This document shows, in pieces, positions 1-6,233 of a stretch of DNA of 7,914 bases. Source of the stretch: Pseudomonadota bacterium (GTDB lineage: Bacteria; Myxococcota_A; Polyangia; Polyangiales; Sandaracinaceae); NCBI GenBank assembly GCA_023427125.1, contig JAEZBP010000124.1, positions 1-7,914 of the forward strand, read 5' to 3'. A program made the position numbers and the translations under genes. Each line of letters begins with the position of its first letter. Position 1 is the stretch's first letter. The notes beneath the pieces are model-generated. The model had not been told where the DNA came from, did not search any database, and was given only the letters and a program-made list of their open reading frames with translations.

Positions 1-60
1 CGGCGATCCCGACGGCGGCGATCCCGACGGCGGCGATCCCGACGGCGGCGACCCCGAGAG
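1..60 (+). repeat. 15-bp tandem repeat encoding a Gly-Asp-Pro-Asp-Gly linker
   Basis: Three exact copies of cggcgatcccgacgg (1-15, 16-30, 31-45) are followed by one degenerate copy (46-60). Because the unit is a multiple of three, it reads in frame with the downstream propeller gene as a repeated GDPDG peptide. It is probably the flexible linker between an export signal and the folded domain. It touches the window edge, so the true copy number is unknown, and short reads could have collapsed it. Confidence 0.95.
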
Positions 61-1822
61 CTATGTGCGCCCGACCCGGAGCGAGAGCTGCGACGCGGAG
101 GGATACTGCTGGGTCGAGCCCCGGCTCGGGCGCGGCGCGCTCCGAGGCGTGTATCGCGTCGGAGACGACGCGCTGTGGGCCGTCGGCCTCGACGGGATGA
201 TCGCCCATCACGAGGCGGGCGTGCTCACGTTCGCCGAGCGGCTCGTGGAGCACCGGCTCAACGCCATCGACGGGCGCGCGCCGAACGACCTCTGGGTCGT
301 CGGTGCGGCCGGGACCGCCCTGCACTTCGACGGCACCGAGTGGACCCGAGTCTCCACGGGCGTGTCGGTCGAGCTCCACGGGGTGTGGGTCCACGCCGAC
401 GGAACCGCGTTCGCCGTGGGCGCGGGCGCGACCGTGCTGCGCTACAGCGCCGGCGCGTGGGCTCCGGTTGCGCTCGGCGTCACGTTCGACTCTCCGCCGA
501 CGCTCTTCGCGGTCTCCGGTTGGGACGCCGGCGACGTCTGGGCGGTCGGGACCGACAACACCATCCTGCACCTCGAGGGCGGCACCTGGACGCGCACCGA
601 TCCCGCCATGGCGATCTGTGACCGGCGTCCCTTCTACGAGGATCACTCGTTCAGCGGGGTCGTGGCGGTCGCGCCGGACCACGCGCTGGTGGTCGGGCAC
701 AGCGACGGCGGCTCCACCCCTCGCGGCGTGCGGGGCTCGCATCGCGCCGGGGTCTTCACCTGCTCGGCGAGCGCGGCGTGGCCGGCGAGTACCCTCGCCC
801 GGATCGACGCGACGAGCCCGACCGACGCGTGGGCGACTGGCGGCGCGACGCTCGACCACTGGGACGGCTTCGAGTGGGAAGCCAACGACGTCGACGTCCC
901 GCCCGGCGACGTCATGATGGGCGTGCACGCCTATGCGCCGGAGCGGGCGCTGGTCGGCGCGTCGTCGACGGTCATCGACTACTCCGCCGGCACGCCCACG
1001 TTCTTCAGCACCGATACCCGGGGTCTGCCGGCGCAGACCTCGGGGCTCTCGGCCATCGAGCAGGTCTCCGTCGCTCCGGACGGCACGGTGTACATCGTCC
1101 ACCGGAGCGGGCTGCTTCAGCGCCGGCTGGTCTCGGGCGCGGTCGAGACGGTGCTGCCGCAGGGCTCGCCGCGTCATCGGATCGCCGCGGTGGACGCGCG
1201 CCGGGTGTGGTCCGTCGACGGCGGGGACGCGCTGCTCTTCGACGGCGTCACGCCCGCACGCATCCCGGTGAGCGCCGGCACGCTGCGCTGGATCGCCGCC
1301 GTGCCGCCCTCGGCGGCCACGGGCACGGAGGCGTACGTGACCGGCACCGACGGCGTCTGGCGCGTCGACGCGAGCGGCGCGGTGACCGCCGTGGCGGACT
1401 CGGTGGACCTCGAACAGGTCTTGGTCGCGGAGGACGGCACGCTCTACGCCTCGAACGGCAACAGCGTCTTGCGTCGTGACGGCGACGAGTGGGTCGCCAG
1501 CGACACCTACTGCGTGGACCTGAGGAGCTTCGACGTCAACGGCGCGCACATCTGGGGCGTCGGCTCCCAGTGCTCGATCCACTTCGACGGAACGACGTGG
1601 TCGAACATCGACATCGTGGGCAGCACGTACACCGGCGTAGTGGCCCTCTCCGACGGGCGCGCCCTCGCGGTCCATCTCTCCGGCTACCTGCGGCACAGCG
1701 ACGGCGGGGCGTGGAGTGGAGACTACGAAGATCGCTTTCAGAGCATCGCGAGAGACTCCACCCACGTGTACTTCGGCGGCCAGTATCGCGCCGTGAGCCG
1801 GCGCGCCATCTCGGCGCCCTGA
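2..1822 (+). CDS. Exported beta-propeller-like repeat protein, 5' end missing
   Basis: The frame is open to the left edge, so this is the last 606 residues of a longer protein. The GTG at 65 lies inside the frame and is probably not the start. After the GDPDG linker comes a Cys-containing 'C..EGYCW..P' segment (window residues about 29-40). It is followed by repeated strand motifs of the form 'D.WAVG..GtilhfdG..W', beginning near nt 173, 290, 410 and 536 (a period of about 39-42 residues) and recurring near 824, 1207, 1550 and 1768 in more divergent form. This pattern fits Ycf48/BNR-like or WD-like propellers in large secreted or lipoprotein families of myxobacteria. The export signal itself is not visible. 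No catalytic motif is seen, so a surface binding or adhesion role is only a guess. It ends with TGA, converging on the AraC-type gene. The fold class is fairly secure; the function is unknown. Confidence 0.85.
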   Translation, partial: GDPDGGDPDGGDPDGGDPESYVRPTRSESCDAEGYCWVEPRLGRGALRGVYRVGDDALWAVGLDGMIAHHEAGVLTFAERLVEHRLNAIDGRAPNDLWVVGAAGTALHFDGTEWTRVSTGVSVELHGVWVHADGTAFAVGAGATVLRYSAGAWAPVALGVTFDSPPTLFAVSGWDAGDVWAVGTDNTILHLEGGTWTRTDPAMAICDRRPFYEDHSFSGVVAVAPDHALVVGHSDGGSTPRGVRGSHRAGVFTCSASAAWPASTLARIDATSPTDAWATGGATLDHWDGFEWEANDVDVPPGDVMMGVHAYAPERALVGASSTVIDYSAGTPTFFSTDTRGLPAQTSGLSAIEQVSVAPDGTVYIVHRSGLLQRRLVSGAVETVLPQGSPRHRIAAVDARRVWSVDGGDALLFDGVTPARIPVSAGTLRWIAAVPPSAATGTEAYVTGTDGVWRVDASGAVTAVADSVDLEQVLVAEDGTLYASNGNSVLRRDGDEWVASDTYCVDLRSFDVNGAHIWGVGSQCSIHFDGTTWSNIDIVGSTYTGVVALSDGRALAVHLSGYLRHSDGGAWSGDYEDRFQSIARDSTHVYFGGQYRAVSRRAISAP

Positions 1823-1915
1823 AGGTTCGCCTCCCCGCTCGTGCTCTGCTCCGGGCGGCGGTGCGCGCGCGCTCGCTGTGTCGCGCTTCGACGGAAGAGC
1901 TGGTCATCTCGTAGT

Positions 1916-1937
1916 CAGCGCCGCCCTCGCGGCGCTG
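1916..1937. terminator. GC hairpin between convergent genes, possible bidirectional terminator
   Basis: A perfect 9-bp stem (1916-1924 with 1929-1937) closes a 4-nt cctc loop in the 121-bp gap between the stops of the propeller gene (+) and the AraC-type gene (-). It sits 7 nt past the minus-strand stop. Neither strand has a T tract after it, so it is not a classical intrinsic terminator. Position between convergent genes is the main support. The rest of the gap shows nothing recognisable. Confidence 0.5.
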
Positions 1938-1943
1938 GCGTGC

Positions 1944-2945
1944 TCAGGCGCGGCTCTTGCGGGCCGCGTGCGGGGTGTGCCCGCTCCAGCGGGTGAACGC
2001 GCGCTCGAACGCCGCGCGCGAGCTGTAACCGAGCCGCGACGCGATGACATCGATCGAGAGCGCGTCATCGAGCAAGAGCTGCGTCGCGCGGCGGTGAAGG
2101 AGCTCGGCGCGGAGGGCGGCGAAGGTCGTGCTCAGCGCGGCGAGCTTCCGCTGGAACGTGCGAGGCGTCACGCCGAGCGCGGCGGCGACCGACTCGAGCG
2201 TCGCGCCGCCCGCGTCGTGCGCGCTCCAGAACGCGTAGCCGAAGTCCTGCTCGAACGAGATGCTCCGGCTCTCGGGGGACAAGAGGAGCCGGGGAGCCTG
2301 TTCGACCAGGAGCTCCGACAGCGCCGGCGAGGCGCCGCGGAACGGCAGGGCGAGATCCGAACGCGAGAACAGGAGCTGCGTGCCCGGCCGATTCCAGCGC
2401 GGCGTGACTCCGAAGATGCGCTCGTACTCGCCTTGCGCCAGCCGCGGCATCTGATGCTCGAGGGCGTGGGCGCGAAGCTCCACGCCGGTGCAGTGTCGGG
2501 CGAGCGACATCGTGGCCGCGAAGATGGTGTCGGCGCCGTGCCGCGAGCGTAGCGTGGGCATGCGGTACTCGATGCCGGCGCCTCCCTCGGTGTCCACGCG
2601 CCGGATCGACGCTTTCCGGACGAAGAGGCTCATGATGCGAACGAGGACGTCGACGGCCGCGTCGAGGTGCGTCGCGTGCGCGAGCGCGGGGCCGACCACG
2701 CCCATCTGGTCCAGCGTGAAGCGCGCGCCCGCGTGGATCCCCCACACCGGATCGCCGGAGAGCGTCTCGTAGGCTGCCCAGAGCTGCAGCGTCTCTTCAT
2801 AGGTCAGCGCCTCGACGGTCTCCAGCCTCGCGAGCGGGATCGACGAGGCGCAGGCGACCTCCGGGAGCGAGAGATCGAGCAGGCGCGCCCAGGTGAGGAC
2901 GAACGGAGAGACGCGGATCGCCGTCGAGCTCGCGGAGTCGGACAC
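1944..2945 (-). CDS. AraC-family transcriptional regulator with Arabinose_bd-type N-terminal domain
   Basis: A 333-residue DNA-binding regulator. Residues about 10-200 resemble the N-terminal domain of the OruR/ArgR-like AraC group (Arabinose_bd type), including the 'W..Y..lsGDPvwGiHaG' stretch near 56-73. The C-terminal AraC module has two helix-turn-helix units: residues about 249-270 ('TLESVAAALGVTPRTFQRKL') and about 297-322 ('IDVIASRLGYSSRAAFERAF' followed by the 'W.GhTPh.aR' ending). Total length matches this group. I chose the GTG at 2945 because the domain begins directly after it. The frame stays open upstream, but with unrelated composition; another GTG lies at 3041. No ribosome-binding site sits next to 2945; an AGGAGG occurs about 30 nt upstream (2976-2981). 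The gene follows the sheath gene on the same strand after 161 bp and a hairpin, so co-transcription is uncertain. The ligand and targets cannot be told. Confidence 0.92.
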   Translation of the reverse strand: MSDSASSTAIRVSPFVLTWARLLDLSLPEVACASSIPLARLETVEALTYEETLQLWAAYETLSGDPVWGIHAGARFTLDQMGVVGPALAHATHLDAAVDVLVRIMSLFVRKASIRRVDTEGGAGIEYRMPTLRSRHGADTIFAATMSLARHCTGVELRAHALEHQMPRLAQGEYERIFGVTPRWNRPGTQLLFSRSDLALPFRGASPALSELLVEQAPRLLLSPESRSISFEQDFGYAFWSAHDAGGATLESVAAALGVTPRTFQRKLAALSTTFAALRAELLHRRATQLLLDDALSIDVIASRLGYSSRAAFERAFTRWSGHTPHAARKSRA

Positions 2946-3025
2946 CGCCGGAGGATACGGCTCGAAGGCCGATTCCCTCCTCTTCCGGCAGTCGATGGCG
3001 ATCGGCAGGCACCTCGACGCGCGGC

Positions 3026-3037
3026 CGGCCCGGGCCG
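3026..3037. promoter_or_regulatory. 12-bp perfect palindrome upstream of the AraC-type gene
   Basis: cggcccgggccg is self-complementary and lies about 80 bp upstream of the regulator start. It could be an operator, but in DNA this GC-rich such a palindrome may arise by chance. AraC proteins usually bind direct rather than inverted repeats. No promoter hexamers could be assigned with confidence in this gap. Confidence 0.15.
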
Positions 3038-3050
3038 ACACCGAGACGAA

Positions 3051-3068
3051 CGCGCGCGAAGGCGCGCG
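3051..3068 (-). terminator. Hairpin downstream of the sheath gene
   Basis: A perfect 7-bp stem (3051-3057 with 3062-3068) closes a 4-nt loop and lies about 40-55 nt past the sheath-gene stop on the minus strand. It is followed on that strand by ttcgtctc, which is only weakly T-rich. It may terminate or attenuate transcription before the AraC-type gene. The stem is simple alternating GC, so chance is a real alternative. Confidence 0.35.
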
Positions 3069-3106
3069 CAGCGAAGCAGCACGATGCGCGCGCGAGAGAG
3101 AGACCC

Positions 3107-4912
3107 TTATGAGTCCTTCTTCGTGATCCCGACGTCGAAGCCGATGCCGCCGCCTCGGAGCCCGACCCCGTCGCCGCGGTCTCCGCCCGAGGCCGCGATG
3201 TCCGCGGCGTGCCCCGCTGCCTTCTCGGCCGCCACCACCTTGCTCTCCTCGCCCGTCGGACTCTCCGGCGCTGGCACGCTCCAGCCGAGCGGCAGCGGGA
3301 ACGCGATCTCGAACGGCACGCCCGCGATCTTCGGGTTCGCGGCCGCCCGCACGATCACGTGCGCCTCCCCCTCGATGTTCGTCGTCGCCGCCCGCACGTG
3401 CGCCGCCTGCTCCTGACCCGGGAAGAGGAAGATGCTCGCCGCGCTCGTGAAGATCTCGTTCGCCGTCTTGCTGTCCGAGCCCTCGGGCAGCTGCGCCTTG
3501 ACCCACGTCGCGAAGCGCACCACGCGGCCCGTCAGGATCTGCGCCGGCAGCGGCACCGCGTCCGTCGCGCCGCGCACCACCGGCGCCTTCACCAGCGCGA
3601 GCGTGTCCGAGTTGCGCGCGCTCCCCATGCCGAGCACGCCGTTCTTCGCGAGGACCTCGCACGCGTTGATCGCGTAGAACGCCTCCGTCGGCGCCGCGGT
3701 GTCCTTGTGGCTGCCGCGCTCGATCGTGTGCGGGGCCGGCGCCCGGAGCGAGCCCGCCTTGCCGAAGATCCGCGCGAAGCCGCCCGTCGCGCGGTAGCTG
3801 CCCGCGAGCATCGCCGCGAGGCCCCACACGCCCGACGCGAACACGGCCCGCTTCGCCTCGCCGGCTCCTTCGACGTGGAGCGCCACCCCGTTGGCGACCG
3901 CCGTGAGCCAGCGCGTCGACTCGCGCATCCGCAGCTCGTCCCACGCCGCCGCCCACGCCGGGACCTCGTCGCTCTTGCTGCGCTCGAGCGCCTCGAACGC
4001 GTTCGGGAGCGCGCCGACGTCGTCGGTGCCGAAGAGCGCCGGGCTGACGCCGACGATCACCGGGATGAGCTCCTGCTCGGCGAAGTCCGCGAGCTCGCCG
4101 AGCGCCTCGGTCGAGTCGAAGTCGTGCACGACGAAGACGCAGTCGGGCTCGTCGATGTCGTCCGCCCGCTCGCGCGCCGCGAGATCCTCGAGCACGTGCG
4201 CCGGCTCGGTCTCGAGCAGCGTCACCCGCATGCCCGCGTCCTTCGGGCACTCGCTCACCAAGAAGCGCAGGCCGCGCCACGCGCGCTCGACCGCGCTCAC
4301 CTCGGGCGAGCGCAGCACGTCGCTCGCCGCGCCGTACGCCGCCGCCTCGACCATGTCGCGGAGCTGGCGCGCCGCCGGCTTGGCCTTCGAGCGCGACGAG
4401 GAGCTCGTGCCCCGGATGAACATGTCGATCGCCGACTTGGCGGACTTCTCTTGGACCTTGGCCTTCTCGAAGATGTCGTCGGCGCTGGCCGCGCCCGCCT
4501 CACCACCGACCTTGGGCGCCGGAGCCGCCGCGGCCTCCGGCTCGAGCGCCGCGCGCAGCGCGTCGAGCAGCTTGCCCTTGCCGATGATCCCCTCGAGCTC
4601 GGCCGCGCTCGCGTCCTTGAGCTTCGAGACCTGATCGGCCTTCGCGAGCAGCGACGCCAGCTCGGGCACCGCCGTCACCACGTGCTTGAGGCTCAGCTCC
4701 TTGAGCGAGCCGATCGTGAGCGAGACCGTGCGCGTGTCCTCGACGCCGATCCGGTCGGGGATCGTCGCCGAGACTTCGAGCTTGCGCTTCTCGAGTGCCT
4801 CGTTGAAGTCGGCTCGCGTCAGGGACAGCGTAGCTCCACGCGCCCCGAGCCCGAACGCCCCCGCGACCAGCCAGTTGACCTGGGCCGCCCCTCGACTCTG
4901 TTCTTCGGCCAC
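3107..4912 (-). CDS. Fused TssB-TssC-like type VI secretion contractile sheath protein
   Basis: A 601-residue protein that appears to join both T6SS sheath subunits, which normally come from adjacent genes and polymerise as a heterodimer around the Hcp tube. Residues about 12-122 read as TssB/VipA: an 'NWLVAGAFG' first strand, 'FNEALEKRKLEVSATIPDRI', then 'LKELSLKHVVTAVPELASLL'. Residues 123-145 are an Ala/Pro/Gly linker. Residues about 146-545 read as TssC/VipB: a 'DIFEKAKV' helix, 'LRSPEVSAVERAWRGLRFLV' (the conserved 'LE.tWRGL' box), an acidic 'CVFVVHDFD' strand, 'PVIVGVSPALFG', 'W.ELR..E..RWL', and a final 'GVPFEIAFPLPLG' strand. A Gly/Asp-rich tail follows (about 575-596). The frame is continuous and no Shine-Dalgarno-linked internal start is seen for a separate TssC. 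The start is GTG with gggag 6 nt upstream. TssB plus TssC usually total about 650 residues, so the fused chain is slightly compact. The sheath family is fairly sure; that this is a true working fusion is inference. Confidence 0.85.
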   Translation of the reverse strand: MAEEQSRGAAQVNWLVAGAFGLGARGATLSLTRADFNEALEKRKLEVSATIPDRIGVEDTRTVSLTIGSLKELSLKHVVTAVPELASLLAKADQVSKLKDASAAELEGIIGKGKLLDALRAALEPEAAAAPAPKVGGEAGAASADDIFEKAKVQEKSAKSAIDMFIRGTSSSSRSKAKPAARQLRDMVEAAAYGAASDVLRSPEVSAVERAWRGLRFLVSECPKDAGMRVTLLETEPAHVLEDLAARERADDIDEPDCVFVVHDFDSTEALGELADFAEQELIPVIVGVSPALFGTDDVGALPNAFEALERSKSDEVPAWAAAWDELRMRESTRWLTAVANGVALHVEGAGEAKRAVFASGVWGLAAMLAGSYRATGGFARIFGKAGSLRAPAPHTIERGSHKDTAAPTEAFYAINACEVLAKNGVLGMGSARNSDTLALVKAPVVRGATDAVPLPAQILTGRVVRFATWVKAQLPEGSDSKTANEIFTSAASIFLFPGQEQAAHVRAATTNIEGEAHVIVRAAANPKIAGVPFEIAFPLPLGWSVPAPESPTGEESKVVAAEKAAGHAADIAASGGDRGDGVGLRGGGIGFDVGITKKDS

Positions 4913-4918
4913 GCCTCG

Positions 4919-4923
4919 CTCCC
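4919..4923 (-). promoter_or_regulatory. Ribosome-binding site fixing the GTG start of the sheath gene
   Basis: On the minus strand gggag is followed by six bases and then GTG at 4912. This spacing supports GTG as the initiator. Confidence 0.6.
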
Positions 4924-4936
4924 GATGTCAGTGTTT

Positions 4937-4956
4937 GCCGTTCGGTCTCGAACGGC
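4937..4956. other. Perfect 8-bp hairpin in the sheath-gene leader
   Basis: gccgttcg and cgaacggc (4937-4944 and 4949-4956) flank a 4-nt gtct loop, about 25 bp upstream of the sheath-gene start. There is no T tract, so a leader structure, an operator or an mRNA-stability element is as likely as a terminator. With the next hairpin it fills much of the 87-bp gap to the lipoprotein gene. Confidence 0.45.
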
Positions 4957-4978
4957 GTCGATGCCGCTCGTCGTTGAT

Positions 4979-4995
4979 TGTCGCGCTACGCGACA
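4979..4995 (-). terminator. Hairpin immediately after the lipoprotein stop
   Basis: tgtcgcg and cgcgaca (4979-4985 and 4989-4995) form a 7-bp stem with a 3-nt loop, starting 4 bp past the TGA of the lipoprotein gene on the minus strand. The position is typical of a terminator or 3'-end stabiliser, but no U run follows, so read-through into the sheath gene is possible. Confidence 0.4.
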
Positions 4996-4999
4996 GAAG

Positions 5000-6076
5000 T
5001 CAGCGCTGCCTCTTCGACCTGGCGCCCGATGGCTCCCGATTCTGCGCTCCCTCGCCAATGGGGAGCTGGGTCGAGCCATGCGCGCGGATCGTGCGCTCGA
5101 AGAGGGGGATCCCGCGCGAGCGCATTCCGCCGCCCCGCTCGAGGTAGATCACCCGATCCGAATCGGTCGTGCGGAACGGGCGCGCCGGGCGGCCCGGATC
5201 GCGTGGATCGCGGTCCTCGACCGTCACCTGCTCGTGCACCACCACGGTGCCCGCGACGTACTCCAGCGACGCGGCGAGGCGGAAGACGCGCTCCCAGCCG
5301 TTGGCGATCGCCGCGACGTGCTCGCGCTGGAGATGGACCGCCGAGGGCCCGAGGCACTGGCCGTCCTGGGTGCGGACCTCCGGGCTCAGCAGCCGATCGC
5401 CGACCATCGGCATCAGGCGCGAGGTGCGCAGGCAGGTCGGCTCCGCCTCCTCTTCGCCCTCGCCGCCCGCGTTTGCCGGCGCCGCGTCGTCGCCCTCGTT
5501 CTCCTCGCCTTCGGGCGGGCATCGCTCGCCGTCGGCGACGAGGATCCGCTTGCCGCCGGTCTCGCGGAGGCGCAGGCGCGCCCGCTCCATCGGAAGGCGC
5601 AGGGTGCCCATCGCGCGGACCGAGACGCCCTCCTCGGTGCGCTCGGTGACGACCACCGGGCCGAAGCCGTCGCCGTCCTCGAAGCGATGCGTGATCACCC
5701 ACACCGGCTTGATCGCGACGCTGTCGGCGCGGCCGACGATCACCGACTCCTCCGTGATCGGCACCGCCTGGGGCGCCGGCTCGTCCTCGGCCTCGTGGAC
5801 GTCGCACTGCCGGTCGGTCGGGCGCCACTCGATGTTGTTGCCGATGCAGTCCTGCGAGCTCGTCTGGCCGTCGTTGTATGCGCGCACGATGAGGGTGGCC
5901 CACTGCTCGTTGTTCAGCGGGCGGATCATCCCTCCGTCGGGCACGGGGTGAGACGCGTAGCAGACCGGCGGCGGGTCCTCGGGCGTCTGGCTGCTGCCGC
6001 ACGAGGCGGTGATCGCCGCCGCGCCGAGCGCGAGGAGAGGGGGCGCGAAGAGAGAGCGGAGGGAGGATCGCGACAT
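5000..6076 (-). CDS. Unrecognised lipoprotein beside T6SS genes
   Basis: A 358-residue predicted outer-membrane or periplasm-facing lipoprotein. From the ATG at 6076 there is an arginine-containing N-terminus, a hydrophobic core (residues about 9-24, 'LFAPPLLALGAAAITA') and a lipobox-like TASC with Cys26 as the lipidated residue. The frame is open further upstream to 6196, but that stretch is Arg-rich and would bury the signal peptide, so I chose 6076. Six more Cys (39, 77, 91, 186, 215, 241) could form three disulfides in the periplasm. A very acidic, Glu/Gly-rich segment lies at residues 187-213 between what look like two beta-rich halves. I recognise no family. It is about twice as long as a usual TssJ (roughly 150-180 residues), and I see no TssJ signature. 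Its place between an FHA/TagH gene and the sheath gene suggests a T6SS envelope or regulatory role, by context only. Confidence 0.78.
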   Translation of the reverse strand: MSRSSLRSLFAPPLLALGAAAITASCGSSQTPEDPPPVCYASHPVPDGGMIRPLNNEQWATLIVRAYNDGQTSSQDCIGNNIEWRPTDRQCDVHEAEDEPAPQAVPITEESVIVGRADSVAIKPVWVITHRFEDGDGFGPVVVTERTEEGVSVRAMGTLRLPMERARLRLRETGGKRILVADGERCPPEGEENEGDDAAPANAGGEGEEEAEPTCLRTSRLMPMVGDRLLSPEVRTQDGQCLGPSAVHLQREHVAAIANGWERVFRLAASLEYVAGTVVVHEQVTVEDRDPRDPGRPARPFRTTDSDRVIYLERGGGMRSRGIPLFERTIRAHGSTQLPIGEGAQNREPSGARSKRQR

Positions 6077-6124
6077 GGCTCGAAGTCTACCGATCCCGCG
6101 AGCGCACGAGAAAGAAGTTGTTGG

Positions 6125-6178
6125 CGCGCGGAGGGCCGCGCGACAAGCCGCGCCCCGGTCGCGGGTTCCGCGGGGCGC
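6125..6178 (-). terminator. Paired hairpins between the FHA and lipoprotein genes
   Basis: Two stems lie in the 157-bp gap: 6125-6131 with 6136-6142 (7 bp, 4-nt loop) and 6150-6157 with 6171-6178 (8 bp, 13-nt loop). On the minus strand the promoter-proximal stem comes first. The second is followed by caacaacttctttct, which is moderately T-rich and makes this the most terminator-like structure in the window. It would partly separate the FHA gene from the lipoprotein gene. No convincing -10/-35 pair was found between these stems and the lipoprotein start. Confidence 0.4.
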
Positions 6179-6233
6179 TCGAGGACGAGGGTTCACGGCC
6201 TCTGGCCCACCCCCGTCCGCTATTTGCTGTCGA

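Noticed and set aside
1..60. CRISPR array
   Set aside because: The 15-bp units are directly adjacent with no spacers and are in frame with a coding sequence.
2946..4280. Upstream extension of the AraC-type frame to a 778-residue protein
   Set aside because: The extra 445 residues are Arg/Gly/Ala-rich and lie out of frame within the sheath gene. Only the part from about 2945 has domain-like sequence.
5000..6076. Assignment of the lipoprotein as TssJ
   Set aside because: It is about twice the usual TssJ length, has several Cys and an acidic insert, and shows no recognised TssJ motif. Position alone is not enough.
6083..6115. Possible promoter (TAGACT-like -10 with TTCTCG -35) before the lipoprotein gene
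   Set aside because: The -35 match is poor and the -10 would lie only 7 nt from the ATG. Not distinguishable from chance.
6077..6196. N-terminal extension of the lipoprotein
   Set aside because: It would place 40 Arg-rich residues before the signal peptide. The ATG at 6076 directly precedes the hydrophobic core and lipobox.
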